A program made the position numbers and the translations under genes. Positions 59,744 through 64,000 of a DNA stretch of 64,000 bases are shown in pieces; the stretch's first letter is position 1, and every line of letters starts with the position of its first letter. The stretch is from Aquabacterium sp. A7-Y (GTDB lineage Bacteria; Pseudomonadota; Gammaproteobacteria; Burkholderiales; Burkholderiaceae_C): contig NZ_JAPFBW010000020.1 of NCBI RefSeq assembly GCF_026153205.1, positions 62,001-126,000 of the forward strand. Reading direction: 5' to 3'. The notes below the pieces were generated by a model. The model did not search any database. It was not told the origin of the DNA and worked only from the letters and a program-made list of their open reading frames with translations.

Positions 59744-59777
59744 GAAGCCCGGCGGCCGGATAGGGCCGCCGGGCTTC
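59744..59777 (-). repeat. strong hairpin between phaC and phaA
   Basis: GAAGCCCGGCGGCC and GGCCGCCGGGCTTC form a perfect 14-bp stem with a 6-base loop. It starts at the phaC stop codon and has no T run on the pha strand. It probably acts as an mRNA stabiliser or partial attenuator rather than a full terminator. Confidence 0.75.
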
Positions 59778-61662
59778 AGGCTTTCTGTTTGACGTAGCGG
59801 CCCGGGGCCGCTTCGATCGGTGGATAGGCCGCGCTGCCCTGGGCCCGCGGCGCTGCGATTTGCTGGCCGGAATGCGACCGGATCCATTCCGCCCAGCCCG
59901 TCCACCAGCTGCCCGGCTGCTCGGTGGCGCCGGCCAGCCACTCCTTCGGATCGGTCGGCAGGTGGTCGCCGACCCAGTGGCTGCGTTTCTTTTTCGCCGG
60001 GTGGTTGATCACGCCGGCAATGTGGCCGGAGGCGCCGAGCACGAAACGCCGCTCCCCCTTGAGCAGCCGCGTGGAGGCATAGGCGCCCTCCCACGGCACG
60101 ATGTGATCCTCCCGTGACCCGTAGATGAAAGCCGGCGCGTCGATGCGGCCGAAGTCCAGCGGCACGCCGCAGACCGTCAGCGCGCCCGGCTGGCTGAGCT
60201 TGTTTTCGAGATAGGCGTTGCGCAGATACCAGCAGTACATCGGCCCCGGCAGGTTGGTGCTGTCGGAGTTCCAGTAGAGCAGGTCGAAGGGCGGCGGCAT
60301 CTCGCCCTTCAGGTAGTTGCCGACCACATAGTTCCAGACCAGGTCGTTGGGGCGCAGGAAGGAAAAGGTGGTGGCCAGCTCCTGCCCGCGCAGCAGTCCG
60401 CCGCCGCTCGGGCTGCGCTCGCCGATCCCCAGTTCACGCACCTGCACCGCCGCCTCGTCGATGAAAAGATCGAGCACGCCGGTGTCGGCGAAATCGAGGA
60501 AGGCGGTCAGCAGCGTGAGGCTGCTGGCGGCTTTTTCGCCGCGCGCGTCGAGCACCGCCAGCGCGCTGCCCAGGATGGTGCCGCCGACGCAGAAGCCCAG
60601 CGTGTTGATCTGCTCGCTGCCGCTGATCTCCTGCGTCAGATGGATGGCCTTGATCGCGGCCTTCTCGATGTAGTCGTCCCAGCTCAGCTGCGCGATGCTC
60701 TCGTCGGCATTGCGCCAGCTGACCAGGAAAACCCGCAAGCCCTGCTCGGCGGCATAACGCACCAGCGAGTTGTCGGGCTGCAGGTCGAGGATGTAGTACT
60801 TGTTGATGCAGGGCGGCACGATCAGCAGCGGCCGCTCGTAAACCTGCTCCGTCAGGGGCTTGTACTCGATGAGCTGGAACAGCTCGTTCTCGAACACCAC
60901 GCTGCCCTCGGTGGTCGCGACATTGCGGCCGACCTCGAAGACGCTCTCGTCGGTCTGCGACAGGTGCCCCTGCTTGAGGTCCTGCAGCAGGTGCTGCAAG
61001 CCCCGGTTGATGCTGTCCCCGCCGGTCTCCAGCGCCTTGCGCAAGGCCTCCGGGTTGAAGGCCAGGAAGTTGCTCGGCGCGCAGGCATCGACCCACTGCT
61101 GCACCGCGAAGCGGATGCGTTGGCGCGTCTTCTCGTCAGCCTCGACCTTGTCGGCCAGTTTCATCAGGGTGCGTGCGTTCAGCAGGTACATCGCCGCCGT
61201 GTAGGCCGCGCCCGGGGTGCCGGACCAGTCGGCCGCAGCGAAGCGCCGGTCCGGCAGGGCCGGGCTCTGACCGGGCTGCGAGACCGCGGTGTTCCAGATG
61301 CGGGCCGCCTCCTGCAGGTAGTCGGCCTGCATCTCGGCGAGCTCGGGCAGCGGCACCTTGAGCTGGCCCAGGGCCGCGATCGCCTCGCCGATGGGGACCG
61401 CCAGGCTGCCCGCACCAGCGCCCGCGGCCGGAGCGCCGGGCAGGCCGAAGGGGGGACCGGATGAAGCGGAGAACGGCGCGCTGAAAAACCCGCCGAACGG
61501 CGCCCCGGCCGACGCCCCGAAGGGCATGGCGTTGAAGGCCGCCTGGAAAGGCCCCGGAAAGGCGGCCGCAAAAGGCGCGGAGAAGGGTGCGGCCCAAGCC
61601 CCACCGGAAGGCCCGCCCGCAGCTTGATCGGCGGGCTGCGAGGTCGTTTCGCTGTGCTTCAT
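59776..61662 (-). CDS. phaC: class I poly(3-hydroxyalkanoate) polymerase
   Basis: A 628-residue PHA synthase that polymerises (R)-3-hydroxyacyl-CoA. The lipase-like box is GFCVGGT with Cys358. The Asp is in [10 protein letters not shown] and the His in [13 protein letters not shown]. The conserved core starts near residue 100. The first 80 residues are unusual: a Gly/Ala/Pro/Phe-rich tract with repeated APF/GPF units. GAGGAGA sits directly before the ATG at 61662, which I therefore prefer over the Met at 61680. It is the first gene of the pha operon. Confidence 0.96.
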   Translation of the reverse strand: MKHSETTSQPADQAAGGPSGGAWAAPFSAPFAAAFPGPFQAAFNAMPFGASAGAPFGGFFSAPFSASSGPPFGLPGAPAAGAGAGSLAVPIGEAIAALGQLKVPLPELAEMQADYLQEAARIWNTAVSQPGQSPALPDRRFAAADWSGTPGAAYTAAMYLLNARTLMKLADKVEADEKTRQRIRFAVQQWVDACAPSNFLAFNPEALRKALETGGDSINRGLQHLLQDLKQGHLSQTDESVFEVGRNVATTEGSVVFENELFQLIEYKPLTEQVYERPLLIVPPCINKYYILDLQPDNSLVRYAAEQGLRVFLVSWRNADESIAQLSWDDYIEKAAIKAIHLTQEISGSEQINTLGFCVGGTILGSALAVLDARGEKAASSLTLLTAFLDFADTGVLDLFIDEAAVQVRELGIGERSPSGGGLLRGQELATTFSFLRPNDLVWNYVVGNYLKGEMPPPFDLLYWNSDSTNLPGPMYCWYLRNAYLENKLSQPGALTVCGVPLDFGRIDAPAFIYGSREDHIVPWEGAYASTRLLKGERRFVLGASGHIAGVINHPAKKKRSHWVGDHLPTDPKEWLAGATEQPGSWWTGWAEWIRSHSGQQIAAPRAQGSAAYPPIEAAPGRYVKQKA

Positions 61663-61839
61663 CGTCTCCTCGAACTGCATGGGGAAATCACCGGCCTGAC
61701 GCCCAGGCCTTGTTTGTACACCGCCTGCCAGCCGGGCTCGTGCGGGCGGATCCATAATCGTGTCGCCTCGACGAGGCGTGTCAATGGGGCTTGTCAGCCC
61801 TCGCAGGTCACCACCCGGTCTCTGGTCTTTCTGATTCCG

Positions 61840-62136
61840 ATGTATCTCATTCCGATCACCTGGCTGTATGTCGTTCTGATGATGGCGATCGCCGAGGCCA
61901 CGAGCACGCAGGGCACGCTGCTGGGCGCCTTCTTCACCTTCGTGCTGTACGGGCTGGGGCCGGCCGCGCTGGTGACCTACCTGCTGGGCACGCCGCGCCG
62001 GCGCCAGGCGCGACGGCTGGCCCACCAGCGGGCCCGCGAGGCTGCAGCGCAGGACTCACCCGCCCTCCCTCCGGATCCAGACGGCGGCCGCCATGCGGCC
62101 GGTGAGCCGGTCGCGCCGGAAAGAAAAGAACCGTGA
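61840..62136 (+). CDS. small membrane protein (98 aa), unknown function
   Basis: ATG at 61840 gives MYLIPITWLYVVLMMAIAEA, then a second helix (LLGAFFTFVLYGLGPAALVTYLL), then a basic and Pro-rich tail. Two-helix proteins like this are common beside phaC in Burkholderiales as far as I recall. It is divergent from phaC and overlaps the 3' end of pgeF by 81 bases in convergent orientation. No ribosome binding site is clear. Confidence 0.7.
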   Translation: MYLIPITWLYVVLMMAIAEATSTQGTLLGAFFTFVLYGLGPAALVTYLLGTPRRRQARRLAHQRAREAAAQDSPALPPDPDGGRHAAGEPVAPERKEP

Positions 62137-62853
62137 GCGGTCCTCCACGGTGCACCACTGCCCGCCGCTGATCGAGGCCAGACCGACCGCTTGAAGCCGG
62201 TCGCGCGCCAGGCCGCACAGGTCGGCCCACCACTTGCCTGCCACCCCGGTGGCACGGAAGCGTTGCGCCACCGCCTCACCGCCGAAGGCCTCGCGCACCT
62301 CGTCGCCGACCTCGAACTGGCGCGGCCCGATGCAGGCCCCCAGCCAGGCCTGCAGCTCTCCGGGTGTGCAGCCGGAGGCCTCGCACAAGGTGGCAACGGT
62401 GTTTTCCAGCACGCCGGCGGCAAGACCGCGCCAGCCAGCATGGGCAGCCGCCACACCGCTGCCATCGGGCGCCGCGAACAGCACCGGCAGGCAGTCAGCC
62501 ACCATCACGGTGCAGGCGATGCCCGGCTCGGTCGTGCAGGCGGCGTCGGCCTCGATGGCAGGCGCGCCGCCGGCGTTTTGCTGCAGCACGTCTCCTGCCC
62601 CCAGCCAGACCACCCGGGTGCCGTGCACCTGGGTCAGGAACACCGGCTGGGCGCCCAGCGCCGCGGCGAAATGCTCGCGGTTGCGCCGCACGTCGGCCGG
62701 GTCGTCGCCGACATGGTCGCCGAGGTTGAGGCTGTCGTAGGGCGCCCGGCTGCAGCCGCCCGCGCGGGTACTCATGAGGGCTCCGACGGCGGCAGGCACC
62801 GGCCACGCGGGCTGCAGCCAGGCGCCCGGGACCAGGCCGGTGGCGGTGTTCAC
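62056..62853 (-). CDS. pgeF: PgeF / laccase-domain (YfiH, COG1496) protein
   Basis: A 265-residue member of the YfiH/LACC1 family (purine nucleoside phosphorylase / peptidoglycan-editing factor). The conserved metal-site regions are TQVHGTRVVWL, VMVADCLPVLF and AAAHAGWRGLAAGVLENTV. It starts with GTG at 62853, overlapping the maiA stop as GTGA, so translation is coupled. Its 3' end overlaps the oppositely oriented small membrane gene. Confidence 0.92.
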   Translation of the reverse strand: MNTATGLVPGAWLQPAWPVPAAVGALMSTRAGGCSRAPYDSLNLGDHVGDDPADVRRNREHFAAALGAQPVFLTQVHGTRVVWLGAGDVLQQNAGGAPAIEADAACTTEPGIACTVMVADCLPVLFAAPDGSGVAAAHAGWRGLAAGVLENTVATLCEASGCTPGELQAWLGACIGPRQFEVGDEVREAFGGEAVAQRFRATGVAGKWWADLCGLARDRLQAVGLASISGGQWCTVEDRSRFFSFRRDRLTGRMAAAVWIRREGG

Positions 62854-63491
62854 TGTTCGGCGTCCGGGCAGTTCGATGGCTGGGCGGCGATGAAGGCAGG
62901 GTGCTGCATGCAGTGCTCGAACACCTTCATCACGGTGGGCACGTGGTCGAGCCGGCAGTCGAAGCGCCGGGCGTTGAAGATCTGCGGCACCAGGACGCAA
63001 TCGGCCAGGCTGGGCATGTCGCCGTGGCAGTAAGGGCCGGTGGCGGGATGTCCGGCGAGCTGCTGCTCCACCGCCTCCAGCCCGCTCTCGACCCAGTGTC
63101 GGTACCAGGCGTTCTTGGTGTCTTCGGTCTGGCCCAGCTCACGCGTGAGGTACTTGAGCACGCGCAGGTTGTTCAGCGGGTGGATCTCGCAGGCGATGTC
63201 CAGCGCCAGCGCGCGTACCCGGGCCCGCTCGGCCGGGCTGCCGGGCAGCAGGGGCGGCTCGGGCTGGATCTCGTCCAGGTATTCGATGATGGCCAGCGAC
63301 TGGTTCAGGCGCCGGCCCTGGTCTTCGAGCAGCGGCACCAGGCGTTCGGGCGACAAGGCGGCGTAATTCGGCTGAAGCTGTTCCCCCTTGGCGAGGTGCA
63401 CCGGCAGGTAGTCGTAGGGCAGGCTTTTGAGCTGCAGGGCAATGCGCACGCGGAAGGAGGCCGAAGAGCGGAAGTAGTTGTAGAGCTTCAT
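62850..63491 (-). CDS. maiA: maleylacetoacetate isomerase (zeta-class GST)
   Basis: A 213-residue zeta glutathione transferase that isomerises maleylacetoacetate to fumarylacetoacetate in tyrosine breakdown. The SSxxxRVRIAL motif is present as YFRSSASFRVRIALQL, with NQSLAIIEYLDE and CHGDMPSLADCVLVPQIFNARRF. The ATG at 63491 gives the standard N terminus MKLYNYFRSS. No other tyrosine-catabolism gene is nearby. Confidence 0.94.
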   Translation of the reverse strand: MKLYNYFRSSASFRVRIALQLKSLPYDYLPVHLAKGEQLQPNYAALSPERLVPLLEDQGRRLNQSLAIIEYLDEIQPEPPLLPGSPAERARVRALALDIACEIHPLNNLRVLKYLTRELGQTEDTKNAWYRHWVESGLEAVEQQLAGHPATGPYCHGDMPSLADCVLVPQIFNARRFDCRLDHVPTVMKVFEHCMQHPAFIAAQPSNCPDAEQ

Positions 63492-63584
63492 GCGCGGCAG
63501 TGTAGCCAGAGCCCATGTCGTTTCTACACTCGACCCCATCGTTATGATGGCGCCCGCCCCTCCGAGACCGAAAACCCCCCGATC

Positions 63585-64000
63585 GTGCAATGGCTCCCCC
63601 ACCCGCCGCTCCTGCGCCCGCTGCGCCGCTGGTTGAGCGCGTCCGGCTCGCTGAGCGCCCGCCTGCAGCAGGCCTGCGAGCGGTTTTCCGTGCAGCGACT
63701 GCGCCAGGGCGCCAGCCCGATCCGATACGACGAGGCCCAGGCGCTCGCCCGCCAGCGTCAACGGCGTGGCCATGCCCGCGAGGTGGTGCTGCGCTGCGAT
63801 GGCGAGGCGGTGGTTTATGCACGTAGCGTCGTGGCGGCGCCCCATGTGCGCGGCCCCTGGCGAGCGCTGATCGGCCTGGGCAGCCGGCCGCTCGCGCAGC
63901 TGCTGTTCCAGCAACGCCCGGTTGATCGCTCGCCGCTCGCCTATGCCCGGGTGCCGCGCTGCGGCCCGGCACGTCGGCGCATCGAGTCGGCTTGGCGCGA
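63585..64000 (+). CDS. ubiC: chorismate-pyruvate lyase UbiC (5' part, runs off window)
   Basis: From GTG 63585 the frame reads VQWLPHPPLLRPLRRWLSAS, then FSVQRLRQGASPIRYDEAQAL, REVVLRCDGEAVVYARSVV, LGSRPLAQLLFQ and SPLAYARV. This matches UbiC, which makes 4-hydroxybenzoate from chorismate for ubiquinone. About 138 residues lie in the window and the rest is cut off. No Met start is in frame upstream. It is divergent from maiA. Confidence 0.85.
   Translation, partial: MQWLPHPPLLRPLRRWLSASGSLSARLQQACERFSVQRLRQGASPIRYDEAQALARQRQRRGHAREVVLRCDGEAVVYARSVVAAPHVRGPWRALIGLGSRPLAQLLFQQRPVDRSPLAYARVPRCGPARRRIESAWR

Overview
The window is chromosomal DNA of a high-GC, aerobic, flagellated betaproteobacterium, most likely of the order Burkholderiales (Rubrivivax/Caldimonas/Schlegelella-like). 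I infer this from uniformly high GC with strong GC3 bias, a class I PHA operon (phaC-phaA-phaB), betaproteobacterial-type flhDC, a thiC-thiO-thiS-thiG-thiDE operon behind a TPP riboswitch, metR/metE and the glrK-qseG-glrR set. I saw no rRNA, tRNA, CRISPR array, insertion sequence or prophage. Genus-level placement would need a search.

Layout. 1-2.1 kb: the 3' end of a beta-propeller phytase with a frameshift, a good terminator, an AT-richer stretch with little certain coding, and a LuxR-type regulator. 2.6-4.6 kb: glutathione-dependent formaldehyde oxidation (adhC, fghA). 4.6-8.6 kb: glpD with tandem GlpR-like half-sites, a phosphoribosyltransferase, a hemerythrin-like protein and a small membrane protein. 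8.9-13 kb: a membrane-anchored Ser/Thr kinase, a DksA/TraR zinc-finger protein, and the flagellar master regulator flhDC closed by a strong terminator. 13-16.7 kb: small accessory proteins, a four-helix copper-binding protein, a leaderless subtilisin-like protease with a small downstream gene that looks like a free-standing copy of its propeptide, and a CBS-pair protein. 16.9-19.3 kb: ergothioneine synthesis (egtD, egtB). 19.3-27.1 kb (minus strand): a short-chain dehydrogenase, bioB and the thiamine operon with its riboswitch.

27.2-37.3 kb: a phospholipase D-VTT fusion, then glrK-qseG-glrR, followed by opgGH. Between glrR and opgG there is a textbook sigma-54 promoter, two TGTCGC-N6-GCGAC(A/G) palindromes matching the GlrR box, and a perfect IHF site. 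This predicts that GlrR with sigma-54 drives osmoregulated periplasmic glucan synthesis here, which I regard as the most interesting observation. 37.4-40.7 kb (minus strand): a three-gene signalling operon made of a FecR-domain periplasmic protein, a membrane DUF3365 putative haem sensor with HAMP, and a Ser/Thr kinase with a duplicated C-terminal helical module.

40.8-44.2 kb: divergent metR/metE with MetR boxes. 44.3-52.7 kb: DUF72, a membrane protein, a penicillin-acylase family enzyme, a 2-hydroxyacid dehydrogenase, an MFS permease, a split chromate transporter and a DUF302 protein. 52.8-57.6 kb: glpQ-like phosphodiesterase with an EF-hand loop, upp, sirtuin, rlmB, and a YbbA-type ABC ATPase whose start codon overlaps that of the divergent tesA. 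57.7-63.5 kb: phaB, phaA, phaC (with an APF-repeat N terminus), a small membrane protein, pgeF and maiA. The window ends inside ubiC.

Two genes (phytase, second chrA half) show single-base problems in G or C homopolymers. These could be real decay or assembly errors. All functional calls rest on reading the translations and recalling family motifs; no database search was run.
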